This document shows, piece after piece, positions 8,208 through 16,593 of a stretch of DNA of 64,000 bases. Source of the stretch: Haloglomus halophilum (GTDB lineage: Archaea; Halobacteriota; Halobacteria; Halobacteriales; Haloarculaceae). The DNA lies in NCBI RefSeq assembly GCF_024298885.1, contig NZ_CP101166.1, forward strand, positions 1,054,001 to 1,118,000, read 5' to 3'. The notes under the pieces were generated by a model. That model was not told the DNA's origin and did not search any database. It worked only from the letters and a program-made list of their open reading frames with translations. Numbering within the stretch: position 1 is the first letter of the stretch; each line of letters starts with the position of its first letter. Made by a program: the position numbers and the translations under genes.

Positions 8208-8897
8208 TTACTCCCACGGCGGGTCGAGCAGTTCCCGCATCGACCCCAGCTCGAAGTGCGGCCGGGTCCCCGGCCGGCCGGTGGCGTCCAGTTCCGCGTC
8301 CGACCGGCGCAGCCAGGCGGTCCGCATCCCCGCCGCATCAGCCCCGAGGACGTCGTCGCGGCCGTCGCCGACGTGGACCGTCGCGGGCGCCGCGGTCCCC
8401 AGCGCGTCCAGCGCGTCGAGGAACGGCGCGGGGTCGGGCTTCGCGAGCGTGTCGTAGCCCGCGTGGACCACCGTCTCGAACCGGTCGGCGAGCCCGAGTT
8501 CGTCGAGCTTGGGCGCCTGGTTCTCGGGCGCGCCGTTCGTCACCACGGCGAGCGGGTAGCGCTCGGCCAGCGCCGCGACCGCCTCGCGGGCCCCCGGCAC
8601 CGGTTCCACATCGCGGTGGTCGCGGAGGTTCGTGTGGACCGCGGCGACCCGCCGCCCGACGGCGCGGTCGTGGCCCCGCTCCGCGGCGAGGTCCGCGAAG
8701 CACGCCTCCCGGAGCTCCGCCTTCGTGTCGGTGCGGGGGACGTAGCGGAACACCCGGTCGCGGTACTCCCCGGCCGTGAAGAAGGGGTCGACGCCGACCG
8801 TGTCGAACGCCTCGGCGAGCAGGTCGGCGGTCGAGCGCCGGTACTCGCACAGCGTCCGGTCGATGTCCAGCGTGACGGCCTCGACCTGCGTCGGCAT
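8208..8897 (-). CDS. HAD-superfamily hydrolase
   Basis: 229 residues. HAD motif I is TLDIDRTL (Asp11, Asp13), motif II is VVTNGAP, motif III is the KPDPAPF Lys, and motif IV is HVGDGRDDVLGADAAGM. The pattern is that of subfamily IA phosphatases (phosphoglycolate-phosphatase or haloacid-dehalogenase-like). The frame extends upstream to 9083, but that extension is low-complexity. ATG at 8897 starts right before motif I. The substrate cannot be told from sequence. Convergent with the TrkA-C-like pair. Confidence 0.85.
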   Translation of the reverse strand: MPTQVEAVTLDIDRTLCEYRRSTADLLAEAFDTVGVDPFFTAGEYRDRVFRYVPRTDTKAELREACFADLAAERGHDRAVGRRVAAVHTNLRDHRDVEPVPGAREAVAALAERYPLAVVTNGAPENQAPKLDELGLADRFETVVHAGYDTLAKPDPAPFLDALDALGTAAPATVHVGDGRDDVLGADAAGMRTAWLRRSDAELDATGRPGTRPHFELGSMRELLDPPWE

Positions 8898-9115
8898 TCG
8901 CTCGCGGGTAGGGCCCTGGCAGGGGTAAACTGTTGTGGGGCGTACAGCGGGGGTGGGTCGTCGCGGGGCTGGCCGGCGCCGCGCCGGGGAGTGCGGGCGG
9001 AGCCCGCTGGACCGGTCGGCGACAGAACCCGCCAGCGTCGAAGTGAGAAGGCTTATTCGCCGCCGTTTCCGACCCGTGGCCATGGTAGACTCCGCGCACG
9101 TGGGGGTGAGCGTCG

Positions 9116-10009
9116 GTGGCTGAGGCCGACGCCCCCGGGAAACTCCCGTTCAGCCTCCCCGACGTGGACTACGAGCGGTACACGAACCGGCAGCTCATCA
9201 CCATCCCGCTGGTCGTGCTCGTACTCGCGCTCGCGGTCCTCGCCGGCTTCTTCGTACTCACCGGGTCGCCCGTCCAGCCGGGACTGGCGTTCACCGGCGG
9301 CACCGAGCTGCAGGTCACGACGACCGACACCGCGGCCCAGATCGAGTCCACGTTCGAGTCCAACGGGTTCGACGTGGAGTCGGTCCAGCCCATCCGCTCC
9401 CAGGAGAACGCCTTCATCGTCACCTTCCAGTCGACGGACACGGACGCCATCCAGACCCAGGCCGAGGGAGCCGGCTACGACGTGAACTCCATCCAGGGGC
9501 GGTCGGCCTCGTTCGGCGCACAGAGCCAGAGCCAGGCCCTCATCGGTCTCGTCATCGCCTTCGGCGGCATGGCGGCCCTGGTGTTCGCCCTGTTCCGGAC
9601 GTTCATCCCCTCCATCGCCGTCGTCGCGAGCGCCTTCTCCGACATCGTCATCCCCCTCGCGCTGATGAACATCTTCGGGATGGAGCTGACGCTCGGAACG
9701 GTCGCGGCGCTCCTGATGCTCATCGGGTACTCGGTCGACTCCGACCTCCTGTTGAACAACCACGTCCTCCGTCGGTCGGGTGGCTTCTACGAGTCCACCT
9801 ACCGCGCGATGCGGACCGGGGTGACGATGACGCTCACCTCCATCGCCGCGATGACGGTGATGGCCATCACGGCGTTCCTGTTCGGTATCCCGCTCCTGCC
9901 GGCGGTCGGGACGGTACTCGTCTTCGGCCTGACGGCCGACCTGATGAACACCTACATGCTCAACGTCACGCTGCTGCGCTACTACAAGTACGAGGGGGTG
10001 GCGAGATGA
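9116..10009 (+). CDS. secF: Protein-export membrane protein SecF
   Basis: 297 residues. The first membrane helix is at about 28-51, followed by an external P1-like domain with the GLAFTGGTELQV block. Five helices cluster at about 140-290, with the SecF hallmark MLIGYSVDSDLLLNNHVLRR. SecF with SecD uses the ion gradient to assist late steps of Sec export. The start is GTG at 9116. The stop overlaps secD's ATG (ATGA, 10006-10009). The order F then D is the usual euryarchaeal arrangement. Confidence 0.95.
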   Translation: MAEADAPGKLPFSLPDVDYERYTNRQLITIPLVVLVLALAVLAGFFVLTGSPVQPGLAFTGGTELQVTTTDTAAQIESTFESNGFDVESVQPIRSQENAFIVTFQSTDTDAIQTQAEGAGYDVNSIQGRSASFGAQSQSQALIGLVIAFGGMAALVFALFRTFIPSIAVVASAFSDIVIPLALMNIFGMELTLGTVAALLMLIGYSVDSDLLLNNHVLRRSGGFYESTYRAMRTGVTMTLTSIAAMTVMAITAFLFGIPLLPAVGTVLVFGLTADLMNTYMLNVTLLRYYKYEGVAR

Positions 10010-11601
10010 ACCTCTCACCCCGCGAGAACTGGCGTATCTACCTGCTCATCGTCCTCATGCTGGTGAGTACGGTCGCGGTGTTCGTCCCGCTGGGCGGCGC
10101 CGACACGGACGGCCCGACGAACCTCCAGTACGGCCTCGAGCTCTCCGGTGGGACCCGCGTCCGCGCGCCCCTGGTCGGCATGACCGCCGAGGTCGACACC
10201 GGCAACCAGAACACGCGTGAGCTCGCGGCCACGGTCTCGAACCGCCTCAACGTCTCCCGCACGGACGTCAACATCCGGCAGGTCCAGAACGGGCAGGACA
10301 CCGTGGAGGTGTTCGCCGACGCCGACAACGGCAACGTCACCCAGGAGGAGTTCGCGGCCGCGCTGAATGCAGCCGGTGTCGAGGCCTCGACCGACGACAT
10401 CCGTGACGGCGTCACCCAGCAGACCCGGCAGACCGCCGTGAGCGTCCTCTCGAACAAGATCAACTCCGTCGGGCTCTCGGGTGGAACCGTCTCGACGACG
10501 ACCACGCCGACCGGCGAGACGTTCGTCCTCGTCGAGGTGCCCAACGCGAACCGCTCGCAGGTGCTGGACCTCATCACCTCGCGCGGCCGCGTCGAGCTGG
10601 TCGCGCACTTCCCCCAGCAGCGCCAGAACGAGAGCGACAACGGCACCCGGACCGTCTACCGCGACGTGTCGCTGCTGACACAGGAGGACTTCTCCACCAG
10701 CAACTTCCAGGCCCAGCCGGCCGACGGGGGCCAGCCGGCCCGCGTCCCGGTCGCGCTGAAGGACGAGCCCGCCCGGAACTTCTCGAACGCGATGCAGACG
10801 TTCGGCTTCACCGACGAGGGCATCAGCAACTGCGGCTACCAGCCCGCCTCCGGCGAGGACCCGGACACGTTCCCGGGCTACTGTCTCTACACGGTCCGTG
10901 ACGGCGAGGTCGTCTACGGCGCCTCGATGAGTCCCGGCCTCGCCGAGACCATCCGGAGCGGGGACTTCGTGAAGGACCCCACCTTCGTCATCACGGCCAA
11001 CAACTACAGCGAGGCCCAGCAGCTCGCCATCGACCTGCAGGCCGGCGCCCTGCCGACGACGCTCGACATCCAGGGCGAGGGGACGACCTACTTCCTCGAG
11101 GCCTCGCTGGCCAACGAGTTCAAGCTCTTCTCGCTGATCACCGCCATCATCGCCGTCTTCGCCGTCGCGGGGATGGTGTTCCTGCGCTACCGCGAGCCGG
11201 GAGTGGCGGCGCCGATGATACTCACCGCGGGCGCGGAGGTGTTCCTGCTGCTCGGGTTCGCCTCCGCGGTCGGCCTGGCCCTGGACCTGTCTCACATCGC
11301 CGGCTTCATCGCCGTCATCGGCACGGGGGTGGACGACCTCATCATCATCGCCGACGAGATCCTCCAGAGCGGTGAGGTCAACACCTCCCGCGTCTTCGAG
11401 TCGCGCTTCCGCAAGGCCTTCTGGGTCATCGGCGCGGCCGCCGCGACCACCATCATCGCCATGTCGCCGCTCGCGGTCCTCTCGCTCGGGGACCTGCAGG
11501 GCTTCGCCATCGTCACCATCGTCGGCGTCCTGCTCGGCGTCCTCGTGACCCGGCCCGCCTACGGTGACATCCTCCGCAACCTCGTCCTGGAGGACGTCTG
11601 A
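10006..11601 (+). CDS. secD: Protein-export membrane protein SecD
   Basis: 531 residues. It has an N-terminal helix (about 10-30), a long external P1 domain (GLELSGGTRVRAPL at its start), then the C-terminal 5-helix bundle (about 370-525) with GFIAVIGTGVDDLIIIADE, the SecD counterpart of the SecF helix-4 motif. Translationally coupled to secF. Length and domain plan fit haloarchaeal SecD. Several Asn-x-Ser/Thr sites in the external domain could be glycosylated. Confidence 0.95.
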   Translation: MNLSPRENWRIYLLIVLMLVSTVAVFVPLGGADTDGPTNLQYGLELSGGTRVRAPLVGMTAEVDTGNQNTRELAATVSNRLNVSRTDVNIRQVQNGQDTVEVFADADNGNVTQEEFAAALNAAGVEASTDDIRDGVTQQTRQTAVSVLSNKINSVGLSGGTVSTTTTPTGETFVLVEVPNANRSQVLDLITSRGRVELVAHFPQQRQNESDNGTRTVYRDVSLLTQEDFSTSNFQAQPADGGQPARVPVALKDEPARNFSNAMQTFGFTDEGISNCGYQPASGEDPDTFPGYCLYTVRDGEVVYGASMSPGLAETIRSGDFVKDPTFVITANNYSEAQQLAIDLQAGALPTTLDIQGEGTTYFLEASLANEFKLFSLITAIIAVFAVAGMVFLRYREPGVAAPMILTAGAEVFLLLGFASAVGLALDLSHIAGFIAVIGTGVDDLIIIADEILQSGEVNTSRVFESRFRKAFWVIGAAAATTIIAMSPLAVLSLGDLQGFAIVTIVGVLLGVLVTRPAYGDILRNLVLEDV

Positions 11602-11687
11602 ACGCGGTTCGCTGACCGGATTTCCGTCCACCGTCACGACGTTCCCGGCGGCTTGATGTGCCACACCGTCGGAGTGTCTCGTACAGA

Positions 11688-12425
11688 ATGCGCGGCCTCG
11701 CAATCAACGTCGGCGCGAACACGAACGAGCCGGGCTTCCGGGCGCCCATCGACGCCTACGGCCAGTTCGACTTCGTGCCCATCCCGGAGGACGAGCCGAC
11801 CCGCGCGGACATCCACGTCCCGACGTACGGCGAGCTGGACGAGGCGCTCGACTTCTCCGTCGACGTGAGCGACGTGGCCGACGTACCGGTCCACCTCGAC
11901 CCGGAGTTCGGGGACTACCCGTTCTGCGAGGGGTACACCTACGGCGACCCGTACGGGGCGAAGGCGGGCCCCATCTCGGAGCTGGAGGCGGGCGATTTCC
12001 TGTTCTTCTACGCGACGCTGGATACGCCGGGCGAGGACCGCCCCGACTGGCAGCCACCGAGATGGGGCGCCTTCCTCGTCGGGCACTTCCGGCTGGCACG
12101 GGACCCACTGGGGCCCGAGGCGTTCGCGGCGGCCGGCGAGCCGACGAAGGCCGCGTTCGCCAACAACGCCCACGTCAAGCGCGAGACGTTCGACGCGCGC
12201 GTCCTCGTGCAGGGCGACGCGTGGGGGTCGGAGCTGTACGACGCAGCCGTTCCGCTCTCCTCGCGGACGGCCGGGAGCGAGGCCAACCGCCTCGTCACCG
12301 ACCTGTCGGCGGACTCCGGGAAGGGCCCGTGGTGGCGCCGGCCGCTCCGCTTCGACCACGACGCCACGGAGGAGCTGCTCGATATCCACGACACACGGGC
12401 GTGGGACCGCTGTTTCGGGGCGTAG
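11688..12425 (+). CDS. Nmad3-like (nucleotide-modification-associated) protein
   Basis: 245 residues starting MRGLAINVGANTNEPGFRAP, with FDFVPIPEDEP soon after. This order (NVG-N, RAPI, FxFxPIPE) resembles the Nmad3 domain, predicted from genome context to act in base hypermodification pathways. A central block reads FLFFYATL and ends WDRCFG. The in-frame ATG at 11658 would add ten basic residues; 11688 begins at the conserved strand. No other modification gene lies nearby, so the link to DNA modification is weak here. It sits 86 bp after secD on the same strand. Confidence 0.6.
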   Translation: MRGLAINVGANTNEPGFRAPIDAYGQFDFVPIPEDEPTRADIHVPTYGELDEALDFSVDVSDVADVPVHLDPEFGDYPFCEGYTYGDPYGAKAGPISELEAGDFLFFYATLDTPGEDRPDWQPPRWGAFLVGHFRLARDPLGPEAFAAAGEPTKAAFANNAHVKRETFDARVLVQGDAWGSELYDAAVPLSSRTAGSEANRLVTDLSADSGKGPWWRRPLRFDHDATEELLDIHDTRAWDRCFGA

Positions 12426-12484
12426 CCCCGGCCGCTGGCGGGCGTGCCCGCAACCTTCCTTGCTCCCCGGCCACAGGCCCACCC

Positions 12485-12895
12485 GTGACCGACACCGACC
12501 CCGGCGACGGCACGACCGTCTCGCTCGCCGACGCCTTCGACCGCATCAACGACCACTGGGCGCCGCGACTCGCCGCCGAGTGCAACGGCCAGCACGTCAA
12601 ACTCGCGAAGCTGCAGGGCGTCTTCGAGTGGCACCATCACGCCGAGGCCGACGAGCTGTTCCTCGTCGTGGCTGGCTCGCTGGACATCGAGCGCCGTGAC
12701 GCCCCCGACGTGCACCTGGAGGCCAACGAACTGCACGTCGTCCCCGCGGGCGTCGAGCACCGGCCCGTCGTGCCCGAGAGGACGGGCATCGGCCCGGACG
12801 GCGACGAGGCGCACGTCCTCCTGTTCGAGCCGGCCGGGACGCTGAATACGGGCGAACACGAGAGCGAGCGGACGCGGCAGGTCGAGGACCTGTAA
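12485..12895 (+). CDS. Single-domain cupin protein
   Basis: 136 residues. The cupin metal motif 1 is visible (EWHHHAEADELFLVVAGSLD: two or three His and Glu), and motif 2 follows in LHVVPAGVEHRPV. The family binds a divalent metal in a small beta barrel; members range from isomerases to small-molecule sensors, and substrate cannot be read. The start is GTG at 12485, 59 bp after the Nmad3-like gene and in the same direction. Confidence 0.85.
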   Translation: MTDTDPGDGTTVSLADAFDRINDHWAPRLAAECNGQHVKLAKLQGVFEWHHHAEADELFLVVAGSLDIERRDAPDVHLEANELHVVPAGVEHRPVVPERTGIGPDGDEAHVLLFEPAGTLNTGEHESERTRQVEDL

Positions 12896-12931
12896 GGCAC
12901 CGGGGGCCATCCCGGCCGCGACTGGCGCCGA

Positions 12932-13153
12932 CTAGCCGCCGGTTCCCGCCCAGTGGACCCGAATCCAGATACCGTGGAGACAGAACACGACCAGCCCGAT
13001 AGAGACCGCGAGGATGAGGTTCCGGTGCAGGGGGAGCACGTCGTACGCCGGCAGCAGAACCGCCGCGTGGAACACCGTCGCGGCCAGCAACGTGAGGTAC
13101 GCCCCGATGACAGCGAGGTCGTCGAAGACGAACGGTTCCTGATGATACGCCAC
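12932..13153 (-). CDS. Small two-helix membrane protein
   Basis: 73 residues with two hydrophobic helices (about 12-34 and 44-65) joined by a short polar turn, ending IRVHWAGTGG. No enzyme motif. Such small membrane proteins are common and conserved in haloarchaea, but the function is unknown. It is followed by the DICT gene on the same strand, but more than 70 bp separate them from each other's ends. Confidence 0.6.
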   Translation of the reverse strand: MAYHQEPFVFDDLAVIGAYLTLLAATVFHAAVLLPAYDVLPLHRNLILAVSIGLVVFCLHGIWIRVHWAGTGG

Positions 13154-13226
13154 GCTAGCTGTCGCCTGCCACGCACCATATATCCGCCGCCGGTTCTCAC
13201 GGATAGAGAGCCCGAGAGGCCCGCAG

Positions 13227-14012
13227 TCAGAAGTTCTGCGCGACGTACCGGCCGATCCGCTCCACGCGGCCGGGGTCGTACGTCCACATCGCCCGCCACA
13301 CGTTGTCGCCGGTCTCCAGCGCGACGAGGGCGATGTGGCCGTCCTCGCCGTCGGGCGGGCGGAAGACCACGAACCAGGAGCGGCGGTACTCGTCGTGTGT
13401 CCCCGCGTGGACCGTCACGTCGAGCGAGTCGGGGACCGGCTCGTCGCGGACGCCGTAGACGTGGACGTCGACGGCCGAATCGCCGAGCCAGCGGTACACC
13501 TTCCGGGTGCCGTACTCGTCGTCGAGCCGCGAGAACCGCTGGAAGGAGACATCGAACCGGCCCTCGCCGGCCTGGAGCGCTCGCCCCTCGATGAACCGGG
13601 AGATGAGCACCAGCAGCAGCTTCTCCTTGTTCGATTCGGGGAACCCGCGGACCTCGAACTCGACCTCGTCGAGGCCGGTCAGTACCTCGGGCATGTCGAC
13701 CTCGCCGAGCCCGTGGGCGCCGGTCCGGTACCGGTCGGCGTTGATGAGCAGGAACGTGTTCTGCAGGCGCTCCATCGGCGTGGTCGCGACGATCTCGCCC
13801 TCGCGAAGCAACAGTACCACGTCCGTCGTCCCCTCGGGGACCTGCCGCTCGGCGACCGTCACGTCCTGCGTGTCGAAGGCCTCCTCCAGGAGGGAGACGA
13901 GCGGCTCCGGTCCGGTCCGGTTCAGCACCACCAGAGACGTATCGGTCTCGGGAACCTCGTCGATGAACTCCGAGAGTGCCTCGGGGAGCGGCTCATCCAC
14001 CGACGAATCCAT
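13227..14012 (-). CDS. DICT sensory domain protein
   Basis: 261 residues. The pattern TSLVVLNRTGPEPLVSLLEE, then ATTPMERLQNTFLLINADRY, then GFPESNKEKLLLVLISRFIE matches the haloarchaeal DICT (diguanylate cyclase/two-component associated) sensory domain proteins. The C-terminal half (VDVHVYGVRDEPVPD, WFVVFRPP) is the conserved second part. No output domain is present, so it may act with a separate regulator. ATG 14012 is preferred over 14042 because the extra ten residues do not look conserved. Confidence 0.75.
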   Translation of the reverse strand: MDSSVDEPLPEALSEFIDEVPETDTSLVVLNRTGPEPLVSLLEEAFDTQDVTVAERQVPEGTTDVVLLLREGEIVATTPMERLQNTFLLINADRYRTGAHGLGEVDMPEVLTGLDEVEFEVRGFPESNKEKLLLVLISRFIEGRALQAGEGRFDVSFQRFSRLDDEYGTRKVYRWLGDSAVDVHVYGVRDEPVPDSLDVTVHAGTHDEYRRSWFVVFRPPDGEDGHIALVALETGDNVWRAMWTYDPGRVERIGRYVAQNF

Positions 14013-14128
14013 GCATGTCGGCAGATGGGACGGCGAGAACAAGTATGTGGGGACTGGTTCGGACGCCCACGCCGAACGGGCGGCGGCTGGATGTACCGTC
14101 GGGAACGTCGCCCGTCGGCGTCCGAGAG

Positions 14129-14145
14129 ATGCGCCGTCCGGGAAT
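14129..14145 (-). repeat. Direct copy of the tRNA-Gly 3' end (att-like scar)
   Basis: Seventeen bases (atgcgccgtccgggaat) are identical to 14230-14246, the discriminator, 3' acceptor strand and start of the T-arm of tRNA-Gly, in the same orientation and 101 bp beyond the tRNA 3' end. After a 2-nt insertion the similarity continues (tgaac). tRNA-targeting integrases leave such duplications. No integrase gene remains. Confidence 0.6.
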
Positions 14146-14182
14146 AGTGAACTCCCGTCGTTCCGCTCCGCTCCACGACGAC

Positions 14183-14195
14183 GTTCAATTCCCGG
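14183..14195 (+). repeat. Inverted partial copy of the tRNA-Gly T-arm
   Basis: gttcaattcccgg is the exact reverse complement of 14239-14251 in the tRNA gene. It sits between the direct 3'-end copy and the intact tRNA, so the 100-bp stretch holds both a direct and an inverted fragment. Confidence 0.5.
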
Positions 14196-14230
14196 GGAGC
14201 GATTTTCGCCTCGCTTTGCTCAGCAGAAAA

Positions 14231-14301
14231 TGCGCCGTCCGGGAATTGAACCCGGGCTCTAGCCTTGGGAAGGCTATGTCCTACCACTGGACCAACGGCG
14301 C
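14231..14301 (-). tRNA. tRNA-Gly (anticodon CCC)
   Basis: The 71-nt minus-strand sequence folds as a canonical cloverleaf. The acceptor GCGCCGT pairs with ACGGCGC, followed by discriminator A. The D-arm carries GGTCCAGTGGTAGGAC. The anticodon stem TAGCC/GGCTA encloses loop TTCCCAA, giving anticodon CCC at positions 34-36. The T-arm is CCCGG-GTTCAATT-CCGGG-like with TTCAA. CCA is not encoded. It is intron-free. Fragments of this gene are repeated on both sides. Confidence 0.95.
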
Positions 14302-14348
14302 GCTCGTTACACTCGCGCCCCGAGGCTCGTAACCCTTCGGGATTACTC

Positions 14349-14362
14349 ACCAACGGCGCGCT
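14349..14362 (-). repeat. Direct copy of the tRNA-Gly 5' end
   Basis: accaacggcgcgct is identical to 14291-14304, which covers the tRNA 5' acceptor strand and 3 nt upstream. It lies 58 bp upstream of the tRNA. With the copy at 14129 it means both ends of the tRNA have short duplicates in the flanks. Confidence 0.5.
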
Positions 14363-14494
14363 TCCGTCCGTCGCGCTCCACGGCTCGCGACCCGCGGTCG
14401 CGTGAACTGCTTGCTCGGTCGCCAACTTGAACGTAGCGCTTCCGCGGGCCCCACACCACCGGACGACCGTCCAGTTCCGCTCGCCGGACAGGAG

Positions 14495-14501
14495 GTATTA
14501 G
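14495..14501 (+). promoter_or_regulatory. TATA-like box of nadE
   Basis: GTATTAG is found 26-32 nt before the ATG at 14527 in otherwise GC-rich sequence, consistent with a near-leaderless transcript. Confidence 0.35.
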
Positions 14502-14526
14502 TCGGTCGCGGTCCACGATTCCGGTG

Positions 14527-15354
14527 ATGACAGAATCCACGGCGCTTCTGGAGGGGACGAACGTCGACCTGCTGCTCTCGGAGGCGGAGCTGGAGACGCG
14601 GCGCGAGCACCTTACCTCGTTCATCGAGGAGGTCGTCGAGGACGCTGGCGCCGAGGGCGCGGTACTCGGGCTGTCGGGCGGTATCGACTCGACGTTGACG
14701 GCGTACCTCGCCGTCGAGGCGCTCGGCGAGGACGGCCTCCACGGGCTGGTCCTCCCGAGCGACGTGAACACGGAGACGAACATGAGCGACGCCGAGCGCG
14801 TCGCCGAGCTGCTCGACATCTCGTACGACGTCATCGACATCGAGCCCATCGTGGCGTCGTTCGTCGACGCCGCGCCCGAGCACGCGGCCGACGACCGGAT
14901 GGCGCTGGGCAACGTCCGGGTCCGGACGCGCGCGGTGCTCAACTACTTCGTCGCCAACGCCGAGTCCCGCATCGTCCTCGGGACCGGCAACCGCTCGGAG
15001 GCGATGACGGGCTACTTCACGAAGTACGGCGACCAGGCCGTCGACTGCAACCCCATCGGGAACCTCTACAAGTGCCAGGTCCGCCAGCTCGCGAGCCACG
15101 TCGGCGTCCCCGACGAGTTCGTCGAGAAGCCACCCAGCGCCGAGATGTGGGAGGGGCAGACCGACGAGGAGGAGATGGGCCTGGGCTACGACACGCTGGA
15201 CGCCATCCTCGCGCTCCACGTCGACGGCCCGTTCTCGAAGTCCGCGACGATGCGGACGCTCGACGTGCCCGAGCCGGCCATCGACCGTGTCACGGAGCTG
15301 GTGGCCGGCAGCGAGCACAAGCGCCACATGCCGCCGGCGCCCGAGCCGCCGTAA
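14527..15354 (+). CDS. nadE: NH3-dependent NAD+ synthetase
   Basis: 275 residues. The PP-loop motif SGGIDS is at 50-55, and VLGTGNRSEAMTGYFTKYGD forms the deamido-NAD and ATP site. PIGNLYKCQVRQLA and a C-terminal KRHMPPAPEP complete the family signature. It amidates nicotinate adenine dinucleotide to NAD+ using ammonia and ATP. There is no glutaminase domain, so free ammonia is the donor. A GTG directly before (14524) is an alternative start; the ATG is preferred. Confidence 0.93.
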   Translation: MTESTALLEGTNVDLLLSEAELETRREHLTSFIEEVVEDAGAEGAVLGLSGGIDSTLTAYLAVEALGEDGLHGLVLPSDVNTETNMSDAERVAELLDISYDVIDIEPIVASFVDAAPEHAADDRMALGNVRVRTRAVLNYFVANAESRIVLGTGNRSEAMTGYFTKYGDQAVDCNPIGNLYKCQVRQLASHVGVPDEFVEKPPSAEMWEGQTDEEEMGLGYDTLDAILALHVDGPFSKSATMRTLDVPEPAIDRVTELVAGSEHKRHMPPAPEPP

Positions 15355-15432
15355 CCCGCATACGTGACGCCGGGCGGACACGGCGTTCGGTATCGACGGT
15401 AGCCCTTTGAGCGTCCAGTCCCTCGTGCTGGT

Positions 15433-15750
15433 ATGGACGAGACGGACGATCCGCGCGACGGACCCACCGACGAGTCCGGCCACAGGAAGTACGCCGCCGA
15501 GCCTCGCGAGCCGGCCGCCGGGTCCCGCGAGCCGGGGGAGGACCCCCGCTACGACGACGAGACGGTCGCGTCGACGGTGCGCGATGTCGAGGGGATCGAG
15601 TACGAGCAGAGCGGGAACGTGGCCGGCGCGTCGCCGGGTGCCGACCTCGGACCGGTAGAGCCCGAGACACCGACGCTGGAGGGCGCGCTGTTCGTGCTGC
15701 TCGGCGTCGTGCTCACGCTCGTCGTGCTCGCACAACTGGTCGGCTTCTGA
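15433..15750 (+). CDS. Small tail-anchored-like acidic membrane protein
   Basis: 105 residues. The first 80 are polar, acidic and apparently disordered (DETDDPRDGPTDESG). The last 25 form one hydrophobic helix (GALFVLLGVVLTLVVLAQLV) ending at the C-terminus, so a tail-anchored topology is likely. The family occurs widely in haloarchaea without known function. It is placed between nadE and the NfeD-like gene on the same strand. Confidence 0.65.
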   Translation: MDETDDPRDGPTDESGHRKYAAEPREPAAGSREPGEDPRYDDETVASTVRDVEGIEYEQSGNVAGASPGADLGPVEPETPTLEGALFVLLGVVLTLVVLAQLVGF

Positions 15751-15831
15751 GACCGGACCCGACCCCGCGACCGCGCCGACGGGCGGCCTCGGGGGCCAAC
15801 CGTTATTCCGGGGCGCGTCGTAGTCGGGGGT

Positions 15832-16452
15832 ATGCTCGACGCCCTCGCGGTGGTGCCCCTCCAGGGGGGGTTCGAACTGTTCGGCCTCTCCCTCTCCCTG
15901 ATACTGTTACTCGCTGGTGCCGGGCTCGTCGTGCTCGAGGCACTGGCGCCGGGCGCACACTTCATCGTCATCGGCGTCGCACTGCTGGCGGCCGGGCTGG
16001 TCGGGACACTGCTGGGCGGTGTGCTCGGCCCGCTCACCCCGCTCCTGCTCGCGGCGGTCGTCCTCGTCTCCGGCGCCGGCGCGCTGTACGCCTACCGCAA
16101 CCTCGGCATCTACGGGGAGGCCGACGGGGGGCGCACCTCGGATTCGGGATCGCTCCGTGGCAAGACCGCACGCGTCACCGAGCGCGTCACCCGCGACGGC
16201 GGCGAGGTGAAGCTCTCGGAGGGCGGCGGCTTCAACCCGTACTTCCAGGCCCGCTCGGTCGACGGCACCATCGATGAGGGCGAAGAGGTACTCGTCGTCG
16301 ACCCCGGCGGCGGGAACGTCCTCACCGTCGAGTCCGTCTCCGGGCTCGGCGGCGACGATTCCATCGACCGCGAACTGGCGCGCGAGCGGGCGCGCCGGGA
16401 GGCGGAGAACGGCGACGACCACGACGACGAGGAGGAACCCGAGACCGCCTGA
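15832..16452 (+). CDS. NfeD-like membrane protein
   Basis: 206 residues. Membrane segments at about 17-35, 43-63 and 68-85 are followed by a C-terminal OB-fold (LRGKTARVTERVTRDGGEVK ... FQARSVDGTIDEGEEVLVVD), the arrangement of NfeD short forms. An acidic tail (DDHDDEEEPETA) ends it. NfeD proteins work with SPFH/stomatin proteins in membrane quality control; no stomatin gene is adjacent here, which is slightly unusual. Confidence 0.8.
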   Translation: MLDALAVVPLQGGFELFGLSLSLILLLAGAGLVVLEALAPGAHFIVIGVALLAAGLVGTLLGGVLGPLTPLLLAAVVLVSGAGALYAYRNLGIYGEADGGRTSDSGSLRGKTARVTERVTRDGGEVKLSEGGGFNPYFQARSVDGTIDEGEEVLVVDPGGGNVLTVESVSGLGGDDSIDRELARERARREAENGDDHDDEEEPETA

Positions 16453-16593
16453 TACCCGGCAGCTCCGGTCCTGGCCTCGGGCGTCACCGACCGTCCCTCC
16501 GCCGGTCGTCGAACGACTACTCTCCCGCCGGCCGACCGCCTTCCGTCGACCGCCGACCGACCGCTTTTCCATCGCTCGCGCCCACGACCAGCC

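Noticed and set aside
14129..14145. Second tRNA-Gly gene
   Set aside because: Only the 3' acceptor strand and start of the T-arm are present; no anticodon arm.
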